Part shown: positions 37,159-46,638 of the stretch, piece by piece
Layout of the letters: the number at the start of each line of letters is the position of its first letter
How positions within the stretch are numbered: position 1 is the first letter of the stretch
From: Treponema sp.
GTDB lineage: Bacteria > Spirochaetota > Spirochaetia > Treponematales > Treponemataceae
Assembly (NCBI GenBank): GCA_024695475.1
Contig: JAILIC010000077.1
Location: forward strand, 1 to 58,062
DNA length: 58,062 nt
Reading direction: 5' to 3'
Notes under the pieces: generated by a model
The model's input: the letters and a program-made list of their open reading frames with translations, nothing else
Databases searched by the model: none
Told to the model about the DNA's origin: nothing
Translations under genes and position numbers: made by a program

Positions 37159-38292
37159 TTTTTCAAGTTCTTCACGAGCAATTTTGTCGTTTGGATCAAG
37201 TTCCAGTACTGTCAAAAAGTATTTTTGTGCTTCTGCTATTTTGCCTTGCTTAAGTGCCAGATAACCGAGATTTGATATTATCTTTACACTTTCGGGCTCT
37301 AGTGACAATGCATTTTGCAGACTCTTTTGAGCGTCTTTAAAATTCTGTTGTTCCATATAGCAGATAGAAATCTCGTTATAGGTATCTGAGTTTTTATCTC
37401 CACCATACTGCAATGCAGTTGTAAATGCCTTTTGTGCATCGTCATATCTGCCTAATCGTCGTAATCCCCAGCCAAGCATAAACCATGCATTCCACACACG
37501 AGGGTTATGCTCTAAGAAAAGACGAATTTGCTCAAGACCTTTTTCTTCCTGTCCTTGGGAGATAAAGTCATATGCGGCCTTGAAATGAGCATCATCCATA
37601 TTGTCATTCTTTATGTTGTCAAGAATTTCTTGTGAACGTTCCTTTTTATAGATACCATTCTTGCCTAATTCATCATCAGGAATATCACACGTTAACGCTA
37701 GATATGTTTCAAAACAGTCCCTTGCTTCGATAAAATTTCTTTGTTTGAGATAAAAGAATCCTGCATTGAAGAATGCATCTGGAATGGAAGGCTCAGCATC
37801 CATTGCAAGCTTGTAATAGGTCAGTGCTTCTGCATCGCAGGCATCTGCATCTTCGTGGAGTGATTGTCTGCGATATGCCTCCGCATGTTGATCAAGAAGT
37901 AATGCAGTGTTTAAGATGGTTCCCATATCTTCTGGATCAAAACCTCTGAGGGCTGCAAGAATTTCTTCTGCAATTTCAAAATCTTCGTTTTTGATTTTTA
38001 GAATAGCAGCTTCGGTTAATTCCTTTTGTATGTTTGGCCGAGCTTGTTTTAAGATAGAACGATAGTAGGGGAGGTTTTTGTCATCTTTGCTATATGCCAA
38101 AACGGTGAGGATTCCTGAAAGAATCTGTTCTGCAGTTAATTCTTCCATATTGAAGCTGCCCGGATCATTTTGATCTTTTTTTTGTACAGGCAGTGGAATG
38201 GTTGGATCAATATGCATTGCATGTTGTGATAGTTTAAAATCTTCAGGAAGTGTAATGAAATACACTGAATCGAGTGGATTTGTAGAACTCAT
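37147..38292 (-). CDS. Tetratricopeptide-repeat protein
   Basis: This 381-residue protein has no signal peptide. At least five TPR units occupy the second half, for example AFFNAGFFYLKQRNFIEARDC, AWFMLGWGLRRLGRYDDAQKA, YNEISICYMEQQNFKDAQKS and IISNLGYLALKQGKIAEAQKY. The first 130 residues are helical and acidic. It lies 28 bases from the PilZ gene on the same strand, and the pair may work together as a c-di-GMP-responsive assembly, which is inference. Confidence 0.88.
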   Translation of the reverse strand: MSSTNPLDSVYFITLPEDFKLSQHAMHIDPTIPLPVQKKDQNDPGSFNMEELTAEQILSGILTVLAYSKDDKNLPYYRSILKQARPNIQKELTEAAILKIKNEDFEIAEEILAALRGFDPEDMGTILNTALLLDQHAEAYRRQSLHEDADACDAEALTYYKLAMDAEPSIPDAFFNAGFFYLKQRNFIEARDCFETYLALTCDIPDDELGKNGIYKKERSQEILDNIKNDNMDDAHFKAAYDFISQGQEEKGLEQIRLFLEHNPRVWNAWFMLGWGLRRLGRYDDAQKAFTTALQYGGDKNSDTYNEISICYMEQQNFKDAQKSLQNALSLEPESVKIISNLGYLALKQGKIAEAQKYFLTVLELDPNDKIAREELEKLEA

Positions 38293-38319
38293 AAGTATTC
38301 CTTGTAAAAAATAGAGAAA

Positions 38320-39258
38320 TTATTGATTGTCAGAAGTTTCAGCCGGGGTTTCTGTTGCAGCTTTTGCGGCTTCTGCTTTTTGAGCTAGTTCGGCTTTCTT
38401 TTGTTCTAAGTTACGCTGTTTTTGTTGCGATGCCAATTGTTCTGCAGCAGAAAGTTGCTTTTTTCGTACGGCTGTCAAAAAGCCATTGATGTGAATCTTG
38501 TATGGTAAAGGAACAGCAGCTGTATCGTATTTAATGTTTGCATAAACGATATCTTTGCGTCCCTCGACAGCACTAACATTAACGACGGAACCTTTCAGGT
38601 TGAAGACTTCGTTAGTTTCTTCAAAGATAATACGCAAAACAGTAGGCTTTTGCAATAGAAACGGTGCTAAACCGACAAGAAGAACCTTTGCGCCGGAAAA
38701 TGAAATATCGCGGAGAATGCAACGACGAGGAACATTGTCAATGAGAATAACGGTTTCTTCTTTTGTGATGCCTAACTTTCGTTTTGTATCAGGGGTAATA
38801 GGTATACGCTCTTCACTACGTCTGATAGAGTTTGCATTTGCTTCTAGCAGAATACCTATCTTTTCAATTAAGTCATCCGGTGGACGCTGTGTAAAACTCA
38901 ATGTTACGATTACTAATTCAGGAGAATTCATGTACGCCGCAATGTTAGATACTTTTGCAGTAACAAAGAAGCTTAACATTTCATTTTCTGGATCAACAAA
39001 GCAAAATCGTAATTGGACTGGAGGTGCACCATCTTTGGTAATCTGAGCGTATGCTCCACCTTGCTTGCCGACAATAATCTTTGCATTTTGGAAAGAAGTG
39101 GAGTTTATAATGCATGGCCATTGTGATCCATTGCATTTAATATAAATTTGCCGAGGATCAACACCGAGAATGCGCAGTATATCTTTGGTGAATGTAATTT
39201 CCGTGTCGCGATATTGGTCGTAGTAATCGGAAATTTTTTGACTAGTTGCAACCGCCAT
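38320..39258 (-). CDS. PilZ-domain c-di-GMP-binding protein
   Basis: This 312-residue protein has an N-terminal domain of about 150 residues, then a PilZ domain with both ligand motifs: RSEER (RxxxR) near residue 157 and DISFSGAKV (DxSxxG) near residue 188. The C-terminal tail is a Glu/Ala/Lys-rich coiled-coil-like segment ([20 protein letters not shown]...). It probably links c-di-GMP to motility or envelope functions. It is upstream of the TPR gene in the same orientation. Confidence 0.85.
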   Translation of the reverse strand: MAVATSQKISDYYDQYRDTEITFTKDILRILGVDPRQIYIKCNGSQWPCIINSTSFQNAKIIVGKQGGAYAQITKDGAPPVQLRFCFVDPENEMLSFFVTAKVSNIAAYMNSPELVIVTLSFTQRPPDDLIEKIGILLEANANSIRRSEERIPITPDTKRKLGITKEETVILIDNVPRRCILRDISFSGAKVLLVGLAPFLLQKPTVLRIIFEETNEVFNLKGSVVNVSAVEGRKDIVYANIKYDTAAVPLPYKIHINGFLTAVRKKQLSAAEQLASQQKQRNLEQKKAELAQKAEAAKAATETPAETSDNQ

Positions 39259-39283
39259 ACCATTAATAATAGTTTATTCTTGA

Positions 39284-40225
39284 TTATTCGTCAATCTTTT
39301 CTGAACCTTTAATTAAATTATCTGATGCATGAGGAAGTGTGATCGAAAGAATGACAGGAACGGCAATGGAAGACTTTGAGGCATGAAGTGCTTCTTGTTG
39401 TACATACACTTGTGCTGAGGTACCTCCATCGAATTGCATTGCGGTATATGCTCCGAGCCGTTGTAGGAGTTGAGCACACTCCATAAAGGTTAATCCCTGG
39501 CTTGTGGATTTTTTGTTACCTTCTACTAGGAGTATGTATAGTATTTTGTGATTTTCTGATACGCCTATTGCAAGGCGGGTATCTCGATATGCTTTAAATG
39601 TATGTATTACACCATCTCTCATGATAGTCCAATAACCGCCAAAGGCAAAATCAGGAGTATTGTCCTTGTTGATATCTGCTTGTGAGTCGTAGATAGTAGC
39701 AGTGTAGGTGTTATCTGATTGTTTGGTAAAAGTAAGTGCACAGAGACTTTTTATTTTTCTTGTAAACTGTTCCTTTTTGTGTATATAGACTCCCAGTGGT
39801 ATTGTATGTGTTTTAAATCCATGGCGTTCTTTATAAAATTGCATGGTGTTGAGGACAATGTTTGTTTCTTTTGCAACGGATATTGGAGACTTACTTTTGC
39901 CTGTTAATGCTGTACCTGGCCATGAATGTATGGTAATACCTGGGGTTGATAAATCAATTCGTAGTGCATGCCAACGGAGAGGTAAATCGTTATTGGTATA
40001 ATCCATACGGTCTATACCAGTATCGATACAATTCCATTGGGTATTGCTATCGATTATAGTATCGATTGAAAAATACTGTTCTGGTTGGATTTGAACAGGG
40101 GTTGTGGCACAGGAAATGATAATAATACTTGTACAAATAAGTAATAGTGCTTGTGCAAAAAATAACCCCGGAAAAGAATCCGGGGTTTTTACACACACAC
40201 CATCATTAGTATGATGATTTATCAT
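39284..40225 (-). CDS. Phosphodiester glycosidase (NAGPA-domain) family lipoprotein
   Basis: The protein of about 313 residues has a hydrophobic segment ending in the lipobox IIISC (about residue 39) and a NAGPA-type domain: [30 protein letters not shown] and the conserved FDGGTSAQV. The family removes GlcNAc-phosphodiester groups or acts on cell-surface glycans. The start is odd. The only ATG that includes the signal (40225) lies inside rpsU, and codons 13-21 are the rpsU terminator hairpin; a GTG at 40198 is the alternative. Expression probably needs read-through or coupling with rpsU. Confidence 0.75.
   Translation of the reverse strand: MINHHTNDGVCVKTPDSFPGLFFAQALLLICTSIIIISCATTPVQIQPEQYFSIDTIIDSNTQWNCIDTGIDRMDYTNNDLPLRWHALRIDLSTPGITIHSWPGTALTGKSKSPISVAKETNIVLNTMQFYKERHGFKTHTIPLGVYIHKKEQFTRKIKSLCALTFTKQSDNTYTATIYDSQADINKDNTPDFAFGGYWTIMRDGVIHTFKAYRDTRLAIGVSENHKILYILLVEGNKKSTSQGLTFMECAQLLQRLGAYTAMQFDGGTSAQVYVQQEALHASKSSIAVPVILSITLPHASDNLIKGSEKIDE
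40158..40190 (-). terminator. rpsU intrinsic terminator, embedded in the next gene's signal-peptide codons
   Basis: Nine-base arms AACCCCGGA (40164-40172) and TCCGGGGTT (40179-40187) form a GC-rich hairpin. On the minus strand it is followed by TATTTTTTG, as expected for an intrinsic terminator of rpsU. The same bases are in frame within the 5' end of the downstream lipoprotein gene. Confidence 0.85.
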
Positions 40226-40415
40226 GTGATTTGTGTGTTTTTTTCATCAGCTTGCGCTGAAGTGTCTTATTCTTACGGTTAAGAATAGTGGAAGGTTTTT
40301 CATAATATTCACGCTTCTTGTATTCGCGGATAATGCCTTCTTTTTCAACCATGCGTTTAAAACGTTTGATTGCTTTTTCAAGGTTTTCTGAATCTTCTAC
40401 ATAGATACTTGCCAT
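40206..40415 (-). CDS. rpsU: Ribosomal protein S21
   Basis: This 69-residue basic protein has the S21 pattern: [21 protein letters not shown], then [16 protein letters not shown] and a Lys/Arg-rich tail. It helps the 30S subunit start translation. A GGAGGTG Shine-Dalgarno precedes the ATG. Its last 20 bases overlap the possible start of the phosphodiester glycosidase gene. Confidence 0.96.
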   Translation of the reverse strand: MASIYVEDSENLEKAIKRFKRMVEKEGIIREYKKREYYEKPSTILNRKNKTLQRKLMKKTHKSHDKSSY

Positions 40416-40544
40416 TCTTTTTTCACCTCCCTCTTCCGGAAGTTCCGTAACAGTGATAAAAATATCTCATAAAAAACAGAATCGTGTCAAGATATATGAG
40501 TCGTATTTTACCGTATTTCTGTCTTTTAGAAGGCTTTTATAGGA

Positions 40545-41177
40545 CTATTCTATAAATCGCTGTGGTGGGGTAACAAACCACAATGCCTCTACGGGAATAT
40601 CCCCAGTATTAATGAGTGTATGTGGGGCACTGGCTGAGAATGAAACACTGTCACCGCTCTTTAGATCATAGACGAGGTTTTCGTAATGTAATTGTGCTTC
40701 GCCACGGATGATAACACCGAGCTCTCTACCTAAATGTCCATAGGAACCTCTGTGTGTATGAGAACCTACAGGAATCTTAATGACGTATGATTCAAAAGCA
40801 TGTTTTCCGTCACTTTCTTCAGGTCTGGCAAGCTCTTCATAAATGACATCATCTTCTGCCAATGTTCTTCGCTCATCAGCTCGGATAACTTGTACCGGGC
40901 GCTCCCGACGATATTCCTCAAATAAAAACTCAAGATTTATATCAAGAACATCTGCAAGCATGAGTAATGTATCAATTGCTGGTGATACTCTGTTGCGCTC
41001 AATTTGTGATACAAGGCTTTCACTTACTCCAGCACGTTGGGCTACCACTTTTAGTGTATAGCCTTTACGTTCTCGAACAGTCCTTAGTTTTTCACCAAAG
41101 CGATACGGTACTCGCTTTTTTGGTTTTTCCTCATCTTCGATATGAATTGATACGCTCTTATTTTGCGAATGTGTCAT
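40545..41177 (-). CDS. XRE-family regulator with C-terminal cupin domain
   Basis: This 210-residue transcription factor has a helix-turn-helix (LRTVRERKGYTLKVVAQRAGV, then SESLVSQIERNRVSP) near residues 40-90 and a C-terminal cupin sensor (GSHTHRGSYGHLGRELGVIIRG, PHTLINTGD). Such MmsR/SutR/PuuR-like regulators sense small molecules through the cupin. GGAG lies ten bases before the ATG at 41177. It overlaps the upstream hypothetical gene by 20 bases, so the two are coupled. The target genes are not evident. Confidence 0.88.
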   Translation of the reverse strand: MTHSQNKSVSIHIEDEEKPKKRVPYRFGEKLRTVRERKGYTLKVVAQRAGVSESLVSQIERNRVSPAIDTLLMLADVLDINLEFLFEEYRRERPVQVIRADERRTLAEDDVIYEELARPEESDGKHAFESYVIKIPVGSHTHRGSYGHLGRELGVIIRGEAQLHYENLVYDLKSGDSVSFSASAPHTLINTGDIPVEALWFVTPPQRFIE

Positions 41178-42237
41178 TGCTTTGAATCTCCTTGTTTTGT
41201 TGCATGACAAAAAGTATGAAGTAATCTTCTAGTGTCTTGTGAGGACCAGGAAGATTCATACGCCGCCTTGCACGAGCATTGTCACGCCGTAATGTATACA
41301 TAGAATAAAAGTCTCGATAATCGAGCCCGGCATCAATTTTAACATGCTGACCAAGGAACGATGATACTTCATCACGTCCTACAGCAGCAATTCCTCTTTC
41401 TTTTAAAATAGAACGCAGTGTATTTATTTGTTCAAATGACAGTCCAAATAAAAACTCTTCCATTGCTTGTGAAACTTCAGGGGTTCCTAATTTTTGTTTG
41501 ATAAACTTAATCCATTGTTGATCCATTTGAATTGACATCAGAAGCAATTCACTGGTTCCAACCATTGTTCCAAATGCTGGTGCCAATTTACGTCTAGCAT
41601 TCCAAACTGTTTGAAGAACAGGAGCTATATCGCTGATAGTCTGATCGTTTCTATGTTCCCACAATAAAAGGAGGGCCATAGCAAGATTTCTCCTAAATTC
41701 TGTTGGAATTGAAGTGTCTCTGATAAGATTTAGGTAGACATCTTCTGCCAGAAGGAGAAACATCATCGAAACTGTTTCCAGATTGAAGTCAGGTTCTAAA
41801 TGATTTAATTCTGGAATACGTTTACATAATTTTCGTAACGATGAGAAGGTATGAATCTTTGAAACAAGGAATCCCTTACCTAAAGTTGCTTTTGATGGCA
41901 GTTGTAAAGTATTGTCGCCTTCATTTTGGTTGGAAATAAGCGAGTCGATGAGGGATTGAGGGGTTCTCATATCTGCTGTAAGTTCATGCCGCTCCAACAA
42001 CGAGGGAAATCTTTTTATGCTTGCAACGAGGCTCTCTAAATCATGTATGCGTTCCCTGATTTTTTCACAACGATAACTGTTTATTGGTTCTAGAACAGCG
42101 ATTAAATCTGAAATCATTGTTCGTTGTTTATCTGTAAAAACAATAATATCATTTTGAATTTGATTATCAGAGGATGTTGTTTTATCATCAAAAAATTCGG
42201 TTATATCAACCGAAGTAAATTCTAAATCTTTAGCCAC
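41158..42237 (-). CDS. Conserved-looking hypothetical cytoplasmic protein
   Basis: This 359-residue protein has no signal or membrane segment and is largely alpha-helical, with leucine-rich helices in the middle and a basic stretch near the end (TLRRDNARARRRMNLPGPHK). I do not recognise a domain. The 20-base overlap with the XRE-cupin gene downstream suggests a shared job or regulation. It diverges from the VWA gene. Confidence 0.6.
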   Translation of the reverse strand: MAKDLEFTSVDITEFFDDKTTSSDNQIQNDIIVFTDKQRTMISDLIAVLEPINSYRCEKIRERIHDLESLVASIKRFPSLLERHELTADMRTPQSLIDSLISNQNEGDNTLQLPSKATLGKGFLVSKIHTFSSLRKLCKRIPELNHLEPDFNLETVSMMFLLLAEDVYLNLIRDTSIPTEFRRNLAMALLLLWEHRNDQTISDIAPVLQTVWNARRKLAPAFGTMVGTSELLLMSIQMDQQWIKFIKQKLGTPEVSQAMEEFLFGLSFEQINTLRSILKERGIAAVGRDEVSSFLGQHVKIDAGLDYRDFYSMYTLRRDNARARRRMNLPGPHKTLEDYFILFVMQQNKEIQSNDTFAK

Positions 42238-42311
42238 AGTAAAGACATTATATCATAGTTCACAGTTATTTCAATGAGGGTAATTCATTTTTATGCCGAT
42301 GATAAAAATGT

Positions 42312-43598
42312 ATGAAAAAAGTAATATCATTATTTTTTGTAACTTTTGTATTGGTAATGTGTGCTTTTGCAGATGATTCTCTTTTGATCAGACCGTCTGA
42401 TATTCGTTTAGTGCCTGAAAGTAATAAAGGGTTTGCTAGTGAGACTGGATATCATTTATATATACGTAAAAAAGATGGTATGGAATCCATTATGCTTACG
42501 GAAACTACAAAAGATCCGGAAGGACATGATGATAATTATGCATACCGTGCCATGGAATGGAATGCAATTAATGGTGATGAAGTCCGATACCTTGATGGTA
42601 AGCCATTAACATCTCAATGGGCGAGATACAGCTTGATTGATTCTACCGTTGAAGATGATCCTGTTTTTGGAAAAAGTTTTCATATCTATATACCCGCAAC
42701 GTTGCAATATGGATATCCGTGGGAACGTAATGGTGTTATACATATCAGTAAGGGAACATTTATTAATATTAGAGCCTTTTCAAAACCTTTCGGGGACTAT
42801 ACTGGTAGCTTTGCCGATAACCCGTTTATGTTTGATTTGGGTAATCTTCCTCCAAAATCTCCTGTTGTGGAAAAGACGGTTGTAGAACAGCCAATTGTGG
42901 AACAACCGGTTGTAGAACAACCGATTGCTCCTGAACCAACTCCAGAACCTCCCATTGAGGAACCTGAAGTTGTTGTATTGACAGATGACTATAATCCAAT
43001 TGCGGCTGCAAAATTTGAAGAACTGTCTGAATTGATGACCTATTCAAAAGGTCCAGAAACAATTGTTGATGACATTATGAAAATTATCAATGCCATAGAG
43101 CCAAAAGAAAATGTTGATTGTGTATTTGCCATAGATGCGACAGGAAGCATGCAGGATGATATTGATATGCTGCGCAAGGAACTGATTCCACGACTATTGA
43201 TTGATTTACGGCAGTTTAAGCATGTTAGACTTGGTTTGTTGTTGTATAGAGATTATGTCGATTCTTGGCGGTATAAAGGAATTCCCGTTAAGTTTTTTGA
43301 TTTTACCGATGATTTATCGGAATTCCTTACTAATTTGAATAGTTTTACGATAAAAGGTATTGAAGGTGGCGATATTCCAGAAGCAGTATATGAGGCTATG
43401 TATGGTGCACTCAGTTTTTATGATTGGGACATTCATGCTGCCCGAAGGGTAATTCTTATCGGTGATGCAGAACCTCATCCACGTCCACGAGGAACAGGAA
43501 AATATACGAAACAACTCGTACAGAAATTGTCAGATGAAAAAGACATTCATATAAATGCCATTATCCTCCCCGATGATAAGTCAAAACGGGGAAGATAA
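42312..43598 (+). CDS. Exported von Willebrand factor A domain protein
   Basis: This 428-residue protein has a signal peptide (MKKVISLFFVTFVLVMCAFA), an N-terminal domain of about 160 residues, a Pro/Val/Glu/Gln linker made of five-residue repeats (about residues 185-225), and a C-terminal VWA domain. The metal site (MIDAS) shows DATGSM near residue 277, and later the GGDIPEA loop and IGDAEPHP. VWA domains bind protein ligands through a metal ion, so an adhesion or periplasmic scaffold role is likely. It stands alone with its own upstream region. Confidence 0.85.
   Translation: MKKVISLFFVTFVLVMCAFADDSLLIRPSDIRLVPESNKGFASETGYHLYIRKKDGMESIMLTETTKDPEGHDDNYAYRAMEWNAINGDEVRYLDGKPLTSQWARYSLIDSTVEDDPVFGKSFHIYIPATLQYGYPWERNGVIHISKGTFINIRAFSKPFGDYTGSFADNPFMFDLGNLPPKSPVVEKTVVEQPIVEQPVVEQPIAPEPTPEPPIEEPEVVVLTDDYNPIAAAKFEELSELMTYSKGPETIVDDIMKIINAIEPKENVDCVFAIDATGSMQDDIDMLRKELIPRLLIDLRQFKHVRLGLLLYRDYVDSWRYKGIPVKFFDFTDDLSEFLTNLNSFTIKGIEGGDIPEAVYEAMYGALSFYDWDIHAARRVILIGDAEPHPRPRGTGKYTKQLVQKLSDEKDIHINAIILPDDKSKRGR
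42864..42923 (+). repeat. 15-bp tandem repeat encoding VVEQP units
   Basis: Four consecutive 15-bp units (42864, 42879, 42894 and 42909) encode VVEKT, VVEQP, IVEQP and VVEQP, with a degenerate fifth unit after. The second and fourth units are the most alike, giving a 30-bp higher-order period. Because the unit is a multiple of three, copy-number change would alter linker length without breaking the frame. Confidence 0.75.
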
Positions 43599-43665
43599 GG
43601 AAAAAACTGTTTCAAAAACAGTATAATCTCAATGCAGATCGCCAGCGAGATAGTGTCTCATTTAT

Positions 43666-44127
43666 TTAGTATCGATCTGGAGCTTCTTCGTCGAGAGACA
43701 AAGCTTGGTTATCGACATTTTTAGAGATCTTTTGTTTTTTGCCTTTTTCGGGGATTTTTTCCAAATCAAGGCTGGCTAGTTTATTGTATGCACCAGGAAG
43801 TGTGCCTGGAATACTACTGGCATATAATTCCTTGATCTCTTCAAGAATAGGTTTGGCAAGGTTATATTTTTTTCGTTTGATATAGAGATGGGCTATTTCA
43901 AATTTAGCTTCTACATAGGTGACGGGATCATCTCCATAGCGATCTATAACCGTATTATAACAATATAATGCTTTTTTATATTTATAGCTTTGAGAATAAT
44001 TTTGTCCTTGTTGAAGAATTTCTTGTACGGTCATATCTTCATCTAGGATGAGTTTGTTTGATTTACAAGATGTCATGCCAATGCATGAGACAACTAACAA
44101 AGAAAAGAGAATTGTTTTTTTATTCAT
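43666..44127 (-). CDS. Small TPR-like lipoprotein
   Basis: This lipoprotein of about 153 residues starts MNKKTILFSLLVVSCIG with lipobox MTSC. It has two TPR-like helical pairs (AYKKALYCYNTVIDRYGD-type and AKFEIAHLYIKRKKYNLAKP), resembling the periplasmic BamD/YfiO style, followed by a charged tail. Such proteins help assemble envelope complexes. The start at 44127 is chosen for the signal peptide; 44142 is also possible. Confidence 0.7.
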   Translation of the reverse strand: MNKKTILFSLLVVSCIGMTSCKSNKLILDEDMTVQEILQQGQNYSQSYKYKKALYCYNTVIDRYGDDPVTYVEAKFEIAHLYIKRKKYNLAKPILEEIKELYASSIPGTLPGAYNKLASLDLEKIPEKGKKQKISKNVDNQALSLDEEAPDRY

Positions 44128-44206
44128 TATTGCAAGTTTCATGGGCGTAGTGTAACATTAGCGTGTAATTTTTTGCAAGAGCAAAATTTATAAAAGAGGT
44201 GAGAGT

Positions 44207-45283
44207 ATGATTACAGCTGGTGTTATCGGTGCAACAGGTTATGCAGGTGTCGAACTTGTTCGTATTTTATTGGCACATCCTGAAGTAAAAACTATCTATG
44301 TGAGCTCTGTTAGTTTTGAGGGGCAAAATCTCGTAGATATCTATCCTAATTTACGTGGACAGTTACGCGGTAAAACCGATGGTGCATTACTTACGGCTGA
44401 TGAGGTTACTGAAAAATCTGATATCGTATTTACAGCACTCCCTCATGGTATTGCTGAAAAATATGCAGATTATTGTGTACATCATGGAAAAAAATTGATT
44501 GATTTAAGTGCTGATTTTAGATTTGGTCTAGACGAGGCAACTTTTAAAAAATGGTATAAAAAAGACTGGGAGTATCAAGATGTCCATAAAGAAAGTGTTT
44601 ATGGTCTTCCAGAAATGAATCGGGAGCTTATTAAAAATGCCCGCGTTATAGGTAATCCAGGATGCTATGTTACTTCGGCAACATTGGCACTGCTCCCTGC
44701 TTTGAAAGCCGATATATTGAATACTGATACAATTATCGTAGATAGTGCAAGTGGTGTTACTGGCGCAGGCCGAAAAACGACAGAAACAAATACATTCTGT
44801 AATTGTGGTGAAAGTTTTTCTGCCTATGGAGTCGGCGCTCATCGTCATCAGCCTGAAATTGCCAGAAACTGTTCGATCGCTTCAGGTAAAGAGGTTGGCA
44901 TTGTGTTTACGCCGCATTTGATTCCTCAGAGTCGTGGTATTGTTACTACTATTTATGCACCGTTAACAGACTTATATAGTAAAGAGTTGGTAAAGAGTGA
45001 AGATCCAGCTGCTGTAGTACGGTCTCTTTATACTGATTTTTATAAAAATGAACCTTTTGTTCGCGTATTACCAAGTGGGGTAAGTCCTGTAAGTCGCAAT
45101 GTGCGTTACTCAAATTATTGTGATATGCAGGTGTATATAGTGAACAATGGAAAAATGCTTGAGCTAGTTTCTACCCTTGATAATATGATAAAGGGGGCTT
45201 CTGGTCAGGCTGTACAAAACATGAATTTGATGTTTGGATTTGATGAAACAACTGGTATCGATTTTGTTCCGACGGCATTCTAA
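44207..45283 (+). CDS. argC: N-acetyl-gamma-glutamyl-phosphate reductase
   Basis: This 358-residue enzyme catalyses the NADPH-dependent third step of arginine/ornithine synthesis. It has the N-terminal GATGYAGVELVRIL nucleotide-binding loop, catalytic Cys in GNPGCYVTSA near residue 151, and the HRHQPEI and FTPHLIPQSRGI segments. A good GAGGTGAGAG precedes the ATG. No other arg genes are adjacent, so the pathway is dispersed or partial. Confidence 0.95.
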   Translation: MITAGVIGATGYAGVELVRILLAHPEVKTIYVSSVSFEGQNLVDIYPNLRGQLRGKTDGALLTADEVTEKSDIVFTALPHGIAEKYADYCVHHGKKLIDLSADFRFGLDEATFKKWYKKDWEYQDVHKESVYGLPEMNRELIKNARVIGNPGCYVTSATLALLPALKADILNTDTIIVDSASGVTGAGRKTTETNTFCNCGESFSAYGVGAHRHQPEIARNCSIASGKEVGIVFTPHLIPQSRGIVTTIYAPLTDLYSKELVKSEDPAAVVRSLYTDFYKNEPFVRVLPSGVSPVSRNVRYSNYCDMQVYIVNNGKMLELVSTLDNMIKGASGQAVQNMNLMFGFDETTGIDFVPTAF

Positions 45284-45389
45284 TTGCTTGGTGATAGAAG
45301 ATGCAGTAATAGTAAAGGTCTTGACTATTTACAAAGCCAAATTTATAGTTATTATACAAAGAAACTATATTATTGAAATGTGAGGGAGT

Positions 45390-46358
45390 ATGAAACGAAC
45401 CATTTTTAGTTTAGGATTACTATGTATGATGACCGTGTGTTTTGCTGCAGGAACAAAAGATGCAGGTCAAACCGCAGATGGTCAAAAGGTTCTTAAGATT
45501 GGCGTTATCCAGTTGGTAGAACACCCTGCTTTGGATGCAAGTTACCAGGGATTTGTTGATGGTCTTGCTAATGCAGGATATGTTGTTGGACAAAATATTA
45601 AAATCGATTATCAGAATGCTCAAGGTGAGCAGGCAAACTGTGTTACAATAGCTCAAAAGCTTATCAATGATAAAGATGATCTGATTCTTGCTATTGCTAC
45701 CCCTGCAGCTCAGGCTGTAGCTAACATGACAAAAACAATACCTATATTAGTAACAGCTGTTACTGATCCTGCCTCTGCAAAATTGGTAAAGTCTAACGAA
45801 AAGCCAGAAACAAATGTATCAGGAACTTCTGATTTGACCCCTTGTGCTGCACAGATTGATTTGTTGGTAAAATTGGTTCCAAATGCAAAAAAAGTTGCAA
45901 TGTTGTATTGCTCTAGTGAGCAGAATTCTGTATTCCAGATTAATATGGCAAAAGAGCAGGCAAAAAAGCTTGGTCTTACTTGTGTTGATGCAACCGTATC
46001 TAATTCTAATGAAATACAGCAGGTTGTTCAGAGTCTGGTAGGTAAAGTTGATGTTATTTATACCCCAACTGATAATATGATTGCAGCAGGTATGGCAACA
46101 GTTGCAATGGTTGCAAACCAGAATAAGATTCCAGTTATCTGTGGTGAAGAAAACATGGTTAAAGCTGGTGGTCTTGCAACTTATGGAATCAATTATTATG
46201 AATTAGGTAAACAAACCGCTGTAATGGCTGTAGAGATTTTGCGTGATGGCAAAAAGCCTGCAGAAATGCCAATTCAGTATTTGTCAAATTGTGATTTAAC
46301 TGTTAATCAGGATACTGCTTCAAAGCTTGGTATTACTATCCCTGCTGACCTGAAATAA
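45390..46358 (+). CDS. TrpX-type (COG2984/PF04392) ABC-transporter substrate-binding protein
   Basis: This 322-residue periplasmic binding protein has a signal (MKRTIFSLGLLCMMTVCFAAG). The family pattern is clear: KIGVIQLVEHPALDASYQGF, IATPAAQAVAN, IPILVTAVTDPASAKLV, NVSGTSDLTP, AMLYCSSEQNS and the C-terminal YELGKQTAVMAVEIL. Known members bind tryptophan or tyrosine and others are uncharacterised. Its partner permease and ATPase are at 50200-51907, beyond a complete riboflavin operon, and it has its own terminator. The location raises the possibility of a flavin-related substrate. Confidence 0.88.
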   Translation: MKRTIFSLGLLCMMTVCFAAGTKDAGQTADGQKVLKIGVIQLVEHPALDASYQGFVDGLANAGYVVGQNIKIDYQNAQGEQANCVTIAQKLINDKDDLILAIATPAAQAVANMTKTIPILVTAVTDPASAKLVKSNEKPETNVSGTSDLTPCAAQIDLLVKLVPNAKKVAMLYCSSEQNSVFQINMAKEQAKKLGLTCVDATVSNSNEIQQVVQSLVGKVDVIYTPTDNMIAAGMATVAMVANQNKIPVICGEENMVKAGGLATYGINYYELGKQTAVMAVEILRDGKKPAEMPIQYLSNCDLTVNQDTASKLGITIPADLK

Positions 46359-46440
46359 GAGCCCGTTAAAAAAATCACTTTTATGATCTTTTGTAATAGT
46401 GGTATTTTTTAAGTAATTAGTTCTTATGTAAATTGTCTTG

Positions 46441-46497
46441 GAAAAAAGAAGACTGTCTTCGAAGGTATATAACTTCAAGACAGTCTTCTTTTTATTT
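46441..46497. terminator. Bidirectional intrinsic terminator after the binding-protein gene
   Basis: Thirteen-base arms AGAAGACTGTCTT (46447-46459) and AAGACAGTCTTCT (46477-46489) are preceded by an A-run and followed by TTTTATTTC. It separates the substrate-binding protein transcript from the rib operon. Confidence 0.85.
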
Positions 46498-46525
46498 CAG
46501 GTTGATAATTGTTATCAACCTGAAA
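46495..46525. promoter_or_regulatory. 31-bp perfect palindrome upstream of the rib operon
   Basis: Arms TTTCAGGTTGATA (46495-46507) and TATCAACCTGAAA (46513-46525) surround a five-base centre. No T-run follows on either strand, so it does not look like a terminator. It is about 55 bases upstream of the rib promoter and could be a regulator-binding site. It shows no similarity to the FMN riboswitch. Confidence 0.6.
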
Positions 46526-46560
46526 AACGGAGATGTCAAGGCTTTATGCTTACTATTTGT

Positions 46561-46638
46561 GGTTTTATATAAAACTATATTGACAGCGTAAACGTTTTGA
46601 TATAAAACTATTTATATGGTTGATAGTTTTATATCAAA
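46561..46638 (+). promoter_or_regulatory. ribD promoter region with three operator-like repeats
   Basis: A -35 TTGACA (46580-46585) and a -10 TATAAA (46601-46606, spacing 15) precede ribD. Three related elements surround it: the palindrome GTTTTATATAAAAC (46562-46575), TTGATATAAAACTA (46597-46610, covering the -10) and its exact reverse complement TAGTTTTATATCAA (46624-46637, inside the first ribD codons). The arrangement suits cooperative repression. With this promoter the transcript would begin at or within a few bases of the ATG at 46616, so the mRNA may be leaderless. Confidence 0.5.

Noticed and set aside
46359..46615. Possible FMN riboswitch upstream of ribD
   Set aside because: The conserved AGGGGCA/GGTGAAA-type segments expected of the FMN element are not present; the region is filled by a terminator, a palindrome and a promoter.
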